A stretch of 64,000 nt of DNA from Rhizobacter sp. OV335 (GCF_900142965.1 NZ_FRCQ01000032.1:1-64000); one strand, 5' to 3'. Counted from the stretch's first letter, positions 27,631 through 37,288 are shown. Translations and numbers: made by a program. Notes: generated by a model from the sequence alone, not told the origin.

Positions 27631-29772
27631 TCAGCGAACGGATTCGGCGGCGCGCGCGGTGGAGGAAACGCGCATCGACGCCGGCAGCCAGCTGCGCAGG
27701 TGCTTCGCGATGCGGCTGGCGGTGCCGCCATCCCAGTATTCAGGCACGTCGACGCGCGCGGATTCGGTCAGCAGAATCTCGCGCACCGCCTTCAGCGCCT
27801 GCTCGACGTTGCGGCCGACGACGATGCTCGACGGATCGGCCACCGGCGTGCCGCTGCGGTCGTTGCCGAGCGTGATGCTGCGCACCCCGAGCGTCACCGC
27901 CTCCTCGACCAGCTCGCCTTCGCTGCCGGCGATCAGGCAGCGCGCCTGCTGAAGCAGCCCGATCTCTTCGAGGTAGCCCTGCGCCGGCATCACGATGACG
28001 CCGGAATCGGCGAGCCGCGCCTCCTGCCCGGTGGATTTCAGCGCGACCAGCGCCTCCTCGCGCAGCGGCCACACCAGCGGCAGCTCGCGGCCCAGCGTCG
28101 CGAGCATCGGCAGCAGCTCGTCCATCGCCTTCGGCTGCAGCGCCAGGCTCACCAGCCCGAAGCCGCGCGGATCATTCAGCACCGCCGGCGAGAGCTTGGC
28201 GCGCGCGAACGATTCGAGCGGCGGCACCGCGTGCGGCAGCCCGAAATGCAGCAGGTTGGCCGCCAGGCTGCCGACGCAATGCACCCGGTCCGACGGGATG
28301 CCCTCGCGGTACAGCGTGTAGTAGGTCAGCAGCTTGTTCGTGTACAGCGCATCGGCCAGGCGGTCGATCAGCACGCCGTTCATCTCGGCGCTGGCGCTGC
28401 CGCCGGTGTTGCGCTGGCCGGCGTCGAGCCGCAGCACCGGTACGCCGCGCTTGTTGGCGAGCAGCGTGCACATCAGCACCGCATCCGATTTGCCGACCGC
28501 CAGCACCGCGCTCGGCATGAACTCGGCCAGCACCTCGTCGAAGCGCGTCAGCGCCGCGGCCGAACCATGCGCCACGCCGATCGCGCCGATGCCGAGGTGG
28601 ATCTCCATCTTCGGCAGCGGCAGCACCGCGGCACCGGCCGCGCCGATCGCCAGGCCCTCTTCGGTGCCCGGCTGCACCGCCATCACCGGCGGCAGGTCGC
28701 CATACTCCTCGAGCACCCGCGACAGCGCGCCGACCTTCAGGAAATCGGTGCGGGTGTCGACCACGCACAGCAGCGGGCGCTGCAGCTTGCTGCCGCTGCG
28801 CGAGCGCTGCACGACGCCGAGACTGGCGTTCGAGCCGACGCCCGTGCCGATGTCCACCGCCGCATCCAGCACCGGCAGCATCGGGTTCGGCGGGATCGTG
28901 ACGTCAGGCCGCGCCGCATGACCTGCGTTCGACATCAGCATCGGCACGTCGGCCAGCTCGCCGATCTCGCTGCGCAGCTCGCCGGCGGTCTGGTCGACCG
29001 TCTCGGCCGAGATCGCGTCCTTGCCCGACAGGAAGGCCGCGAGGAAGAGCCGGTTGCACAGCCGGTTGATGCGGCGCGGCACGCCGCCGGTCCAGCGGTG
29101 GATCGCATCGAACGAGTCGTCGCTGAACGACGGCGAATCCTTCCAGCCGACGCGGTGCAGCCGGTGCTCGATGTAGGCGCGCGTCTCGGTCTGGTCGAGC
29201 GGCCCGAGGTGGCACGACGCGATCACGCGCTGGCGCAGCTGCTCCATCGACTTCGATTGCAGCAGCGTGCGCAACTCGGGCTGGCCGATCAGGAAGCTCT
29301 GCAGCAGCGCATGGTTGCCGAGCTGGAAGTTCGACAGCATGCGCAGCTCTTCGACCGCCTCGTGCTTCAGGTTCTGCGCCTCGTCGACGATCAGCAGCGC
29401 GCGCCGGCCCTTCGCGGCCAGCGCGGTCAGGAAGCCTTCGAGGCTCGCGATCAGGTGCGCCTTCGACGCGCCCGCGGTCGGCACGCCGTAGGCGGTGAGG
29501 ATCGCGCGCAGCAGGTCGCCCGATTCGAGCTGGGTGCTGACCACCTGCGCGGCCACCACCTTCTCGGCGTCCAGCCCTTCGAGCAGCGTGCGCACCAGCG
29601 TGGTCTTGCCGGCACCGATCTCGCCGGTGACGATGATGAAGCCCTCGCCCTGGTGCACGCCGAACTTCAGGTAGGCCAGCGCATTGCTGTGGCCGCGGCT
29701 GTCGAAATAGAACGCCGGATCCGGGTTCAGCTGGAAAGGCGGGCCGCTCAGGCCGAAGTGGGACTCGTACAT
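27631..29772 (-). CDS. XrtA-associated ExeA-type ATPase fused to epimerase-like domain
   Basis: Protein of 713 residues in two parts. Residues 1-300 are the XrtA/PEP-CTERM-associated AAA ATPase: MYESHFGLSGPPFQLNPDP, Walker A GEIGAGKTT, Walker B ALLIVDEAQNL and GGVPRRINRLCNRLF. Residues from about 340 resemble UDP-GlcNAc 2-epimerase (WecB), starting at CVVDTRTDFLKVGAL, with LYREGIPSDRVHCVGS. The late signature is degenerate: AGSEGELVEEAV and DRSGTPV replace the usual DSGG-QEE and TERPE segments, so catalysis is doubtful. ATPases of this kind usually end near 350 residues. The domain may bind a nucleotide sugar or regulate assembly. It is sandwiched between the outer-membrane protein and the deacetylase. 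Confidence 0.85.
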   Translation of the reverse strand: MYESHFGLSGPPFQLNPDPAFYFDSRGHSNALAYLKFGVHQGEGFIIVTGEIGAGKTTLVRTLLEGLDAEKVVAAQVVSTQLESGDLLRAILTAYGVPTAGASKAHLIASLEGFLTALAAKGRRALLIVDEAQNLKHEAVEELRMLSNFQLGNHALLQSFLIGQPELRTLLQSKSMEQLRQRVIASCHLGPLDQTETRAYIEHRLHRVGWKDSPSFSDDSFDAIHRWTGGVPRRINRLCNRLFLAAFLSGKDAISAETVDQTAGELRSEIGELADVPMLMSNAGHAARPDVTIPPNPMLPVLDAAVDIGTGVGSNASLGVVQRSRSGSKLQRPLLCVVDTRTDFLKVGALSRVLEEYGDLPPVMAVQPGTEEGLAIGAAGAAVLPLPKMEIHLGIGAIGVAHGSAAALTRFDEVLAEFMPSAVLAVGKSDAVLMCTLLANKRGVPVLRLDAGQRNTGGSASAEMNGVLIDRLADALYTNKLLTYYTLYREGIPSDRVHCVGSLAANLLHFGLPHAVPPLESFARAKLSPAVLNDPRGFGLVSLALQPKAMDELLPMLATLGRELPLVWPLREEALVALKSTGQEARLADSGVIVMPAQGYLEEIGLLQQARCLIAGSEGELVEEAVTLGVRSITLGNDRSGTPVADPSSIVVGRNVEQALKAVREILLTESARVDVPEYWDGGTASRIAKHLRSWLPASMRVSSTARAAESVR

Positions 29773-29779
29773 GACGGAT

Positions 29780-31375
29780 TCAGAATTTGTAGCGCAGCCC
29801 GGCGTAGAGGGCCTTCTCGCCTTCGAGGTCGACGGAGTTCAACGACGCGCTGTTGGATTTGACGGTGAGGCGGCGCGCGCCGAGGGTGACCGTGGTGTGC
29901 GGCGACAGCGTGCGCGAGCCCTCGACGCGCAGCGAATACTGCGTCGTGTAGCGGCCGAGGTTGGTGCCGCCGAGGCCTTCGATGCGCGAGCCGTCGCCGA
30001 TCACGGTCAGCGTGGTCAGCGGCCCGAGCTTGTAGTCCCAGCCGAGCGAGGCCGATTTCTGCTCGGTGTCGTACGACGGGTCGGGAATGTTGGTCTGGCC
30101 CGTCATCTGCAACGCCTGCTGCTTCAGGTAGCCGACCTGCAGGTAGATGCGGTTGCGCCGGCCCTGCAGCGCGGCCTGGAAGCCGACGCTCTCGCGCAGC
30201 TGCGCCACCACCGAGTACAGCGCGGCCGGGTTGATGCCGCCGCCCACCGGCACCGGCGACGCGCTGCCGGGCGGCAGCACGCTGTTGTCGGGGATGCCCT
30301 GGCTCGACACCGTGCGGCTCGCCTGCAGCCCGATCGTCGTGGTGGCCGAGTTGTGCGCGTAGACCGCGTCCCAGGCGTTGCCGAAGTAGCGGTGCTCGAC
30401 CGTCACGCGCAGGTTGCTGCGCTCGTCGGGCCGCCAGGTCACGCGCCCGCCGTACAGCGTGTCGGTCGGCGTGTCGGCCAGCAGAGAGGTCTGCTCGCGC
30501 CCGCCGACGATGCCCAGCACCAGCTGCGGCTGCGGCTGCCAGTTCAGCCACAGCCGCGCCTCGCGCGTGCTGAGCGTCTGGCCCTGCGTGAAGTCGTCGC
30601 TCTCGTCGTGCGCCTTCACCTCGATCTGCAGGCCGAAGCTGCGCGGCGCGCGCTCGTACGAGACGATCTTGTCCAGGGCCTTGGTGGTGCGCGTCTGCTT
30701 GGTCAGGAAGTCGGTGATGCGCGCGTGCGAGTAATCGACGCGCGCCAGCATCGAATCGAGCTCGTTGAAGCGGTGCATCAGGTACGGGCTCAGCTGGTAG
30801 CGGCGGCGCGGCTCCAGCTTGTACGAGGTGGCGGCCTCGGGGCGCGTCGCATACGGGTCGTCGAAGGTCGGGTCGATCCGGTACCAGGCGTCGAAGTAGG
30901 CCCAGTCCTCGACCACCTTCGACGCGAGGTCGATGCGGGCGCGCGGCAGCAGGCGCGCCGGCTGGCTGTCGCTCAGGTAGGTCAGCCCGCTGACGGCCGC
31001 ATTGCCGCTCAGCGTGATGCGCGGCCCGCGCCGCTCGAACACCACCGACGGCTGCACCTCGAGCACGGTGTCGCTCTGCTTGATGCCGAGGTCGGGCGTC
31101 GCGTTGTCGGTGTGGACCAGCCGCGAATCGATGGCGAACACGACGTGGGTGGCCGGCGGCGGGCCGGCCGGGGCAGAAGCAGCCGCCGCGGCCGAGGGGG
31201 CGGAAATGCTGCCGAACGCGCCGGTGCCGGTGCCGGGGGCGGCCGGCGTGCCAGGGGTCGCCGCCGGTGCGCCGGAGTACTGGCCCCAGGCGCCGAAGCC
31301 GCATCCCAGCAAGGGCACGGCCAGCAGTGCACGGGCCAGGCAGGTGGGGCGAAGGGTCCGTCGGCTTGTGCGCAC
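29780..31375 (-). CDS. PEP-CTERM-system outer-membrane beta-barrel protein (TIGR03016-like)
   Basis: Protein of about 531 residues. The leader contains ARALLAVPLLGCGFGAWGQ, which reads as a signal peptide cleaved near AWG-Q, followed by a Pro/Ala/Gly-rich linker. The rest is a long run of alternating hydrophobic strands ending in LYAGLRYKF, a C-terminal aromatic residue typical of beta-barrels inserted by BAM. It matches the outer-membrane protein always found in XrtA exopolysaccharide loci, presumably involved in polymer passage. The GTG at 31375, five bases after cpsD, is preferred since upstream starts would lie within cpsD. Confidence 0.85.
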   Translation of the reverse strand: MRTSRRTLRPTCLARALLAVPLLGCGFGAWGQYSGAPAATPGTPAAPGTGTGAFGSISAPSAAAAASAPAGPPPATHVVFAIDSRLVHTDNATPDLGIKQSDTVLEVQPSVVFERRGPRITLSGNAAVSGLTYLSDSQPARLLPRARIDLASKVVEDWAYFDAWYRIDPTFDDPYATRPEAATSYKLEPRRRYQLSPYLMHRFNELDSMLARVDYSHARITDFLTKQTRTTKALDKIVSYERAPRSFGLQIEVKAHDESDDFTQGQTLSTREARLWLNWQPQPQLVLGIVGGREQTSLLADTPTDTLYGGRVTWRPDERSNLRVTVEHRYFGNAWDAVYAHNSATTTIGLQASRTVSSQGIPDNSVLPPGSASPVPVGGGINPAALYSVVAQLRESVGFQAALQGRRNRIYLQVGYLKQQALQMTGQTNIPDPSYDTEQKSASLGWDYKLGPLTTLTVIGDGSRIEGLGGTNLGRYTTQYSLRVEGSRTLSPHTTVTLGARRLTVKSNSASLNSVDLEGEKALYAGLRYKF

Positions 31376-31380
31376 GTCGT

Positions 31381-32373
31381 TCAAGTCCGGCGGTATTGCG
31401 GGTAGCGTTCGTAGCCGGACGATGCACGCTGGCTGGTGGCCTTGTTCAGCACGCACCACACGGTCTCGCAGGCCTCGATGTCGGCGAACGCGCGCGCGAC
31501 CGAGCTCTGCGCGGTCTTCTGCGCCTGCACCACCATCAGCACCTGGCCCATGCGGGCGGCCAGCACGCGCGATTCGCTGGTGGCCAGCAGCGGCGGGCCG
31601 TCGAAGATCACGATGCGGTCGGCGTAGCGCTCGGCCAGGTCGGCCAGCAGCCGCTCCATCGCGACGCTGGCCAGCAGCTCGGTCGACTGGTCGGTCGGCC
31701 GGCCGGCCGGCAGCAGCGACAGCTTCGGGATGTTGGTGCGCATCAGCACCTCGGACAGGTCGAGCGAGGGCTTGGTCAGCACGTCCAGCATGCCGAGCTC
31801 GGCCTCGACGCCCAGCCGCGCCATCACCGACGGGCGCACCACGTCGGCATCGACCAGCAGCACCGAATGGTCGACTTCCATCGCGATGCTCATCGCGAGG
31901 TTGATCGCGTTGTAGGTCTTGCCCTCGCCCGGCAGCGCGCTGGTCACGAAGATCAGGTTGCCACCGGTCTTGCCGGCCTCGCGTGCCGCCTGTGCGTGCT
32001 CGATGATCGGCCGCTTGACGGCGCGCAGCTCCTCGGCGAGGCCCATGCGCGGATCGTCCGGCGTCAGGTAGCCCTCGGCCGCGAGGCGGCGCAGGTCGAT
32101 CTGCACCTCGCGCGAGCGGGCGTTGGTGGGGGCGCGGTCGGCGCGCGTCGGGCGGGCGATGGTGCGCGGCGCGAGTGCGATGTCGTCGGCGACCGCGGCG
32201 CGTGCCATCGGTGTCGCGGGCGCGAGCCCCGCCGGCAGCGTGGCCGCACCGGCGGAACCGCCGGTGACCGGGCCGAAGCCGGGCTCGGTGGCGGTCGGCG
32301 CCCAGCTCGGCACGTCGATGCCGGCGCGACGCAGTTCCTCGAGGCGGCGGGTGGCTTGTTCGATGATGCTCAT
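31381..32373 (-). CDS. XrtA-system tyrosine autokinase (CpsD/CapB-like)
   Basis: BY-kinase of 330 residues. It carries Walker A (TSALPGEGKTYNAINLA), Walker A' (VLLVDADVVRPSV) and Walker B (IVIFDGPPLL). The C-terminus ends with a tyrosine cluster (SGYERYPQYRRT), the autophosphorylation site. Working with the adjacent Wzz-like protein, it regulates polymer length and export by cycles of phosphorylation. The kinase is a separate polypeptide from its membrane activator, as in XrtA loci and Gram-positives rather than the fused Wzc. It lies 19 bases after the chain-length gene. Confidence 0.93.
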   Translation of the reverse strand: MSIIEQATRRLEELRRAGIDVPSWAPTATEPGFGPVTGGSAGAATLPAGLAPATPMARAAVADDIALAPRTIARPTRADRAPTNARSREVQIDLRRLAAEGYLTPDDPRMGLAEELRAVKRPIIEHAQAAREAGKTGGNLIFVTSALPGEGKTYNAINLAMSIAMEVDHSVLLVDADVVRPSVMARLGVEAELGMLDVLTKPSLDLSEVLMRTNIPKLSLLPAGRPTDQSTELLASVAMERLLADLAERYADRIVIFDGPPLLATSESRVLAARMGQVLMVVQAQKTAQSSVARAFADIEACETVWCVLNKATSQRASSGYERYPQYRRT

Positions 32374-32392
32374 GATCGGGCTGCGGACAGGT

Positions 32393-33949
32393 TCAGTGGG
32401 GCTGGATGCCGTTGGACAAGAGCGCGATCCAGGTCACGTTCAAGGCCATGAACACCACCATCGCGCCGCTCAGGCGGATGAGGTCGAAGCGCTGCGCGCG
32501 CTCGGCCGCCATCGAGAGGTGCCGCGACACGGTTCCCAGCACCGGGCGCTTCGCGAAGGCCTGCAAGGCCTCCTGCGTGTCGAAGGTCGGGTAGAGCTTG
32601 CCCATGCCGAACGCGGCACCGCCACCGGCCGCCAGCGCGAGGATCATCGCGACCACGGCCAACGCGGTGCGGTCCGGGAACGCGGCCTTGGCCGGCACGC
32701 GCGGCGGCTCGACCAGGCGGTACTCGGCCATGCTCTTCGACTGGTCGATCTTCAGGCCGAGCGAGGCCGCCTCGCGGCGCGAGACCAGCATGTCGTACTG
32801 CTTGCGCATGATGTCGTAGTCGCGGTTCAGCTGCGCGAGTTCGGCCTCGGCCTGCGGCACGCGGCTGGCGGTGGCCTTGACCTGGTCGAGGCGCTCCTGC
32901 TGGCCGCCGAGCTGGCTGCGCAGCGACGCGACATTGGCCTCGGCCTCGGCCAGCGCGATGCGCAGGCGCTGGTACACCGGGTTCGACGACGCGACGCGGC
33001 CGCCGCTCTTGGCCGCCGCCTTCGCGCGGTCGGCCTCCTGCTGGCGCTTCTGCGTTTCCAACTGGCCGATCATCCGGCGCGCCGCGATCACGTCGGGGTG
33101 CGCGTCGGTGTAGCGGCGCAGCAGGTCGTCCAGCGAGCGGCGCTGCGCATCCAGGCGCGAATCGATCTCGGTCTGCATCGCCATCGGCACCGCCGGTGCC
33201 GGGGCGTCGACCGCCACGTTCGGCTCTTCGCTCGACAGCTCGCGCTTCAAGGCATCGCGCGATTGCTCGGCCGCGGCCAGCGTCATGCGCAGCTTGCCGA
33301 CCTCGTCGGTCAGCACCGACATGCGGGCGAAGTAATCCTGGCCCGACACGCCGGAGACGCCGAAGTTGCGCAGCTTGAATTCCTTCACGCGGTTCTCGGC
33401 CTCGACCAGCTTGACCTCGTAGGCCTTGATCTGCTCGTCGATGAAGCGGCTCGCGTCCTGCGAGTCGCGCTGCTTGCTGTCGTTGCCGGAATCGATGAAC
33501 AGGTTCACCAGCCCGTCGACGACCGCCTTCGCGCGGTTCGGGTCGCCGTCGCGGTAGCTGATCAGGTAGAGGTTGCCGCCGCTGTGCTCGACCTTGATGC
33601 GGGCGGTCAGGCGGTCGATCGCCTGTTCGCGCTTCAGGTCGGTCAGCGTGCCCAGGCCGACGCCCGGGTCGCCCATCAGGCGCTCGATGTTCGGGCGCGA
33701 CAGCAGCGTCTTCGCAAGCATGCGCACCTGCTGGTCGAGGTCGGGCTGGAACGCGAGGCCGGCCATCAGCGGCTTCAGCACCGACTGGGTGTCGACGAAC
33801 AGCTTGGCGGTGGCTTCGTAGCGGTTGGGGATCACCCACACCATCAAGGCCAGCACGACGGCGGTGGCCCAGGCCACGGCCATCGCCAGCCAGCGGCGCT
33901 GCCAGATCGTGCGCAGCACGATCGAGATCTGACGGGTCAACTCATTCAT
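32393..33949 (-). CDS. XrtA-system chain-length determinant protein (Wzz/GNVR-like)
   Basis: Inner-membrane protein of 518 residues with one membrane segment near each end (WLAMAVAWATAVVLALMVWV near residue 20, and VVAMILALAAGGGAAFGMG and MVVFMALNVTWIALL at the C-terminus). The periplasmic part between is a long coiled coil, with ESLKPLM-type contacts near the N-terminus (DTQSVLKPLMAGLAFQPDLD). It also has a GNVR-like segment before the last helix, SKSMAEYRLVEPPRVPAKA. It controls polymer length and activates the downstream CpsD kinase. It sits 117 bases after the Wza-like gene. Confidence 0.92.
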   Translation of the reverse strand: MNELTRQISIVLRTIWQRRWLAMAVAWATAVVLALMVWVIPNRYEATAKLFVDTQSVLKPLMAGLAFQPDLDQQVRMLAKTLLSRPNIERLMGDPGVGLGTLTDLKREQAIDRLTARIKVEHSGGNLYLISYRDGDPNRAKAVVDGLVNLFIDSGNDSKQRDSQDASRFIDEQIKAYEVKLVEAENRVKEFKLRNFGVSGVSGQDYFARMSVLTDEVGKLRMTLAAAEQSRDALKRELSSEEPNVAVDAPAPAVPMAMQTEIDSRLDAQRRSLDDLLRRYTDAHPDVIAARRMIGQLETQKRQQEADRAKAAAKSGGRVASSNPVYQRLRIALAEAEANVASLRSQLGGQQERLDQVKATASRVPQAEAELAQLNRDYDIMRKQYDMLVSRREAASLGLKIDQSKSMAEYRLVEPPRVPAKAAFPDRTALAVVAMILALAAGGGAAFGMGKLYPTFDTQEALQAFAKRPVLGTVSRHLSMAAERAQRFDLIRLSGAMVVFMALNVTWIALLSNGIQPH

Positions 33950-34066
33950 CTTGAGGCTTCTGGATGGGTCGACGACACGCGGATGCCGACCGTCTCAACA
34001 GGGGGTGGTGGGGCCGGGCCCGTGCGATGCGCGGTGGGCGATCGGCATCGGGCGTGGCCGCCTGGT

Positions 34067-34684
34067 TCAGAACCAGCTTTGCGGGACGATGATCACGTCG
34101 CCCGGTTTCACGTCGACGTTGGCCGAGATGTCGCCGCGCTTGATCAGGTCCTTGAGCCGCACGCTGTACTGCTTGCCCTGCTCGGTGCCGCGCACCAGCA
34201 CGGCGGCATTGCCGTCGGCGAACTCGGTCAGGCCGCCGGCCTGGATCATCACGTCGAGCAGCGTCATGTTCTGGCGGTACGGCACCGACTGCGGGCGGGT
34301 GGCCTCGCCGATGATGCGGATCTGTTCCGAGAACGAGCCCTGGAAGTTGTTGACGACGACGGTGACGACCGGGTCGCGGATGTACTTGCCGAGCTTGGCC
34401 TCGATGTCGCGCGCCAGGTCGGCCGGGCTGCGGCCGGCGGCAAGCACGTCCTCGACCAGCGGCGTCGAGATGCGGCCGTCCGGGCGCACGGTGACGGTGG
34501 ACGACAGGTCGGCATTGCGCCACACGACGATGTTGATGCTGTCGAGCGCACCGATCAGGTAGCGGTGGTCCGGCGTCTCGGCCACCTTCGGCGCCGGCGG
34601 CAGGCCGCTGAAGCTGCCGCAGGCCGACAGCACCACGGCCGTTGCGACTGCACCGACCCATCCCAACAGTTTCTTGACGTTCAT
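34067..34684 (-). CDS. XrtA-system polysaccharide export lipoprotein (Wza-like)
   Basis: Outer-membrane auxiliary protein of 205 residues, much shorter than E. coli Wza. The lipobox is VVLSACGSFSG, so it is lipid-anchored. The Poly_export domain begins at YLIGALDSINIVVWRNADLS with the conserved VRPDGRISTPLVEDVLAAG. SLBB-like segments follow (QIRIIGEATRPQSVPYRQNM) and it ends with VKPGDVIIVPQSWF. It would form the periplasmic/outer-membrane channel for the polymer. It lies 41 bases after the sugar transferase gene. Confidence 0.93.
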   Translation of the reverse strand: MNVKKLLGWVGAVATAVVLSACGSFSGLPPAPKVAETPDHRYLIGALDSINIVVWRNADLSSTVTVRPDGRISTPLVEDVLAAGRSPADLARDIEAKLGKYIRDPVVTVVVNNFQGSFSEQIRIIGEATRPQSVPYRQNMTLLDVMIQAGGLTEFADGNAAVLVRGTEQGKQYSVRLKDLIKRGDISANVDVKPGDVIIVPQSWF

Positions 34685-34725
34685 TCTGGAGTTCCCTTTT
34701 GTCTCTGCGGTGGTGCGGCGCGAAT

Positions 34726-36150
34726 TCAGTGCGCGCCTTCGCGGAACAGCACGACGCTGACGGTCTCGATCAGGACCAGCAGGTCCAGCATCAGCGAGTT
34801 GTTCTTCACGTAGTACAGGTCGAACTGGTGCTTGCGGCGTGCATCGTCGACCGACGCGCCGTAGCTGTAGCGCACCTGGGCCCAGCCGGTCACGCCCGGC
34901 TTGATGCTGTGGCGCACGTCGTAGAACGGGATCTGTTCCTTCAGCTGCTTGACGAAGCTCGGGCGCTCCGGGCGCGGGCCGACCATGCTCATCTCGCCGC
35001 GCAGCACCGACAGCAGCTGCGGCAGTTCGTCGATGCGGGTCTTGCGCATGAAGGCGCCGACGCGGGTCACGCGCGAATCATTCTTGGTGGCCCAGACCGC
35101 GACGCCGTCTTTCTCGGCATCGGTGCGCATGCTGCGGAACTTCATGCACATGAAGATCTTGCCGCCGAGGCCGACGCGTTCCTGCTTGTAGATGATGGGG
35201 CCGCGGCCCTCGAGGCGGATCGCCAGCACCGCCAGCAGCATCACCGGCGAGGCGAGCAGCAGCAGGAACGACGAGCTCGCGATGTCGAACGTGCGCTTCA
35301 GGATCATGCGCAGGCGGCCCTGCACGAAGCCCTGGCCGTAGACCAGCCAGCTGGCCTTCAGGCTGTCGATCGGCACCTCGGACTTGGCGCGCTCGTAGAA
35401 GCCGGCCAGGTCGACGATCGGCACGCCGCGGATGCGGCAGGCGAGCAGCTGGTCCATCGGGACGCCGCCGCCGCGCTGCTCGCGCACCGCGACGATCACT
35501 TCATCGATGTGGTGGTCGCGCACGATGTCCTCGATCGACAGCTCGCGCGAGAACACGCGGTGGCCGCGCAGGCTCGCGACCTGCAGGCCCGGCGCCGCGT
35601 CAGCTTCGGTCGGGAAGAAGCCGGCGACGTTGCGGCGCAGGCGCTTCATCGTCATCAGGTCGCTGGCGACGCTTTGCGCTTCGGCGCCGTTGCCGACGAT
35701 CAGCACCTTCGGGATGGTGGCCAGGCGGCTCATCAGGAACATCGCACCACGCACCAGCACCAGGCCGACCAGCAGGTACAGCACGGCCTTGGTCATGATC
35801 TGCACCGCATAGCCGCCGTTGGCCATGCTGTCGAGCACCAGGTAGGTCACGTAGGCACCGACGACCAGCGCGGCCAGCGTGCGGCGCAGCATCGCGGCGA
35901 AGCCGATCGGGGTCGGGCGGTACAGGCCGGCGAAGGCGTACAGCAGCGACATCACCATCGCGAAGCCGCTGGCGAACAGGAACAGGTGGGGAACCGTCAG
36001 GCCGGCCGGCGCGTCCTGCGCGCCGGGCAGGATGTGGACCGACGAGGCGGCCAGCACGATGGCGAAGAAGCACAGCAAACCGTCAGCGATCATCCCGAAC
36101 AGGGTGGCCACCGAGACATGCAACTGAAACACCTTCAACATGACGCTCAT
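34726..36150 (-). CDS. XrtA-system undecaprenyl-phosphate sugar transferase (TIGR03013-like)
   Basis: Initiating glycosyltransferase of 474 residues. The first 150 residues hold about four membrane helices. A Rossmann-like CoA-binding-type domain follows ([19 protein letters not shown]). The C-terminal bacterial sugar-transferase domain has [65 protein letters not shown] and VGPRPERP, ending with [15 protein letters not shown]. It transfers the first sugar phosphate onto undecaprenyl phosphate, starting exopolysaccharide repeat synthesis. It is the promoter-proximal gene of the locus. No sigma-54 box was found upstream. Confidence 0.94.
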   Translation of the reverse strand: MSVMLKVFQLHVSVATLFGMIADGLLCFFAIVLAASSVHILPGAQDAPAGLTVPHLFLFASGFAMVMSLLYAFAGLYRPTPIGFAAMLRRTLAALVVGAYVTYLVLDSMANGGYAVQIMTKAVLYLLVGLVLVRGAMFLMSRLATIPKVLIVGNGAEAQSVASDLMTMKRLRRNVAGFFPTEADAAPGLQVASLRGHRVFSRELSIEDIVRDHHIDEVIVAVREQRGGGVPMDQLLACRIRGVPIVDLAGFYERAKSEVPIDSLKASWLVYGQGFVQGRLRMILKRTFDIASSSFLLLLASPVMLLAVLAIRLEGRGPIIYKQERVGLGGKIFMCMKFRSMRTDAEKDGVAVWATKNDSRVTRVGAFMRKTRIDELPQLLSVLRGEMSMVGPRPERPSFVKQLKEQIPFYDVRHSIKPGVTGWAQVRYSYGASVDDARRKHQFDLYYVKNNSLMLDLLVLIETVSVVLFREGAH

Positions 36151-36292
36151 CCTTCAGAACTGCCTCCCGGGGGTGCCGCCGATCACTTCGGCGTGCTGCA
36201 CGGGATGCAAGCAGATGGCGCGGATTGTCAGTACAGGTGGACCAGGGCCCAATCCTCTAAACGAGGGCCTACCCCCGTGAATAAGGGGCCCA

Positions 36293-36537
36293 CCCCCGAG
36301 GCGCTGCGCGCCTCCCCCTCAAGGGGGCGCCGCCAGCGGCCCGGCAAAGCCGGTTCCGCGGCGTCCGCTGGGTCTTGGGCTCGTTTTGTTCAACGACTGT
36401 GTCGCGGGAAACCGACAGGGAATGCGCGCTTGACGACAGCGCGAAGCGCCTGTCAATCCAAGCGGACGCCGCGGAACCGGCTTTGCCGGGCCGCTGGCGG
36501 CGCCCCCCGGGGGGAGGCGCGTCAGCGCTTCGGGGGG
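36293..36537. repeat. Large near-perfect inverted repeat, MITE-like, abutting ubiE stop
   Basis: Arms 36293-36369 and 36461-36537 are inverted copies of each other. The inner 44 bases (36326-36369 against 36461-36504) are identical, and the outer parts differ at several bases. About 91 bases separate the arms. The right arm ends exactly at the ubiE stop codon (36538-36540). The shape suggests a non-autonomous mobile repeat that may also serve as a transcription terminator for ubiE and insulate it from the exopolysaccharide locus. No coding sequence is supported in 36151-36537. Confidence 0.85.
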
Positions 36538-37269
36538 TCAACACTTGATCCCGACGTGCAACGCCACGATGCCGGCGCTCAAGTTATGAACGTCGACGTG
36601 GCCGAACCCGGCGGTCTTCATCATCGCCTTCAGCGTCTGCTGGTCGGGGTGCATGCGGATCGATTCGGCCAGGTAGCGGTAACTGCCTGCGTCGCCGGCC
36701 ACCAGCTTGCCGATGCGCGGCAGCGCCTTGAACGAATACCAGTCGTAGAACTTCTCCAGCGGCTTGGCCACCTTCGAGAACTCCAGCACCAGCAGCCGGC
36801 CGCCCGGGCGCAGCACGCGGCACATCTCGGCCAGCGCGCGGTCCTTGTGGGTCATGTTGCGCAGGCCGAAGGCGACGCTGACCAGATCGAAGCGATCGCT
36901 CGCAAACGGCAGCACCTCGGCATCGCAGATCGCCGTCGGCAGCACCAGGCCCTGGTCGAGCATGCGGTCGCGGCCCTGGCGCAGCATCGCCTCGTTGATG
37001 TCGGTGTGCACGACCGTGCCGCGCTCGCCGACCTTCTTCGCGAACGCGCCGGCCAGGTCGCCGGTGCCGCCGGCGATGTCGAGCACCGAATCGCCCTCGC
37101 GCAGGTTGGCGACGGCCACCGTGTAGGCCTTCCAGGCCCGGTGCATGCCCATCGACATCACGTCGTTCATCAGGTCGTACTTCGACGCGACCGAATCGAA
37201 CACGCCGCGCACGCGCTCGGCCTTGCGGGTCTCGTCGACGGTCTCGTAGCCGAAATGGGTATTGCTCAT
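36538..37269 (-). CDS. ubiE: Ubiquinone/menaquinone biosynthesis C-methyltransferase
   Basis: SAM-dependent methyltransferase of 243 residues. It methylates the quinone ring precursor in the ubiquinone pathway and, where present, demethylmenaquinone. It has family motifs [19 protein letters not shown] and HRAWKAYTV, the SAM-binding motif [15 protein letters not shown], and [32 protein letters not shown] and [16 protein letters not shown]. It is the third gene after the HIT and DUF971 genes, 19 bases downstream of the latter. Confidence 0.97.
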   Translation of the reverse strand: MSNTHFGYETVDETRKAERVRGVFDSVASKYDLMNDVMSMGMHRAWKAYTVAVANLREGDSVLDIAGGTGDLAGAFAKKVGERGTVVHTDINEAMLRQGRDRMLDQGLVLPTAICDAEVLPFASDRFDLVSVAFGLRNMTHKDRALAEMCRVLRPGGRLLVLEFSKVAKPLEKFYDWYSFKALPRIGKLVAGDAGSYRYLAESIRMHPDQQTLKAMMKTAGFGHVDVHNLSAGIVALHVGIKC

Positions 37270-37288
37270 GGGGTCCGTCCCGTCGTCG

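Noticed and set aside
27953-28300. Independent functional UDP-GlcNAc 2-epimerase gene
   Set aside because: The epimerase-like part is in frame with the ATPase, has no own start site and lacks the late catalytic motifs.
36151-36240. Sigma-54 promoter for the exopolysaccharide locus
   Set aside because: A TTGCAT-like -12 can be read on the minus strand but there is no GG-containing -24 element at the required distance.
36269-36544. Short minus-strand frame between ubiE and the sugar transferase
   Set aside because: It is entirely within the large inverted repeat and reads through both arms.
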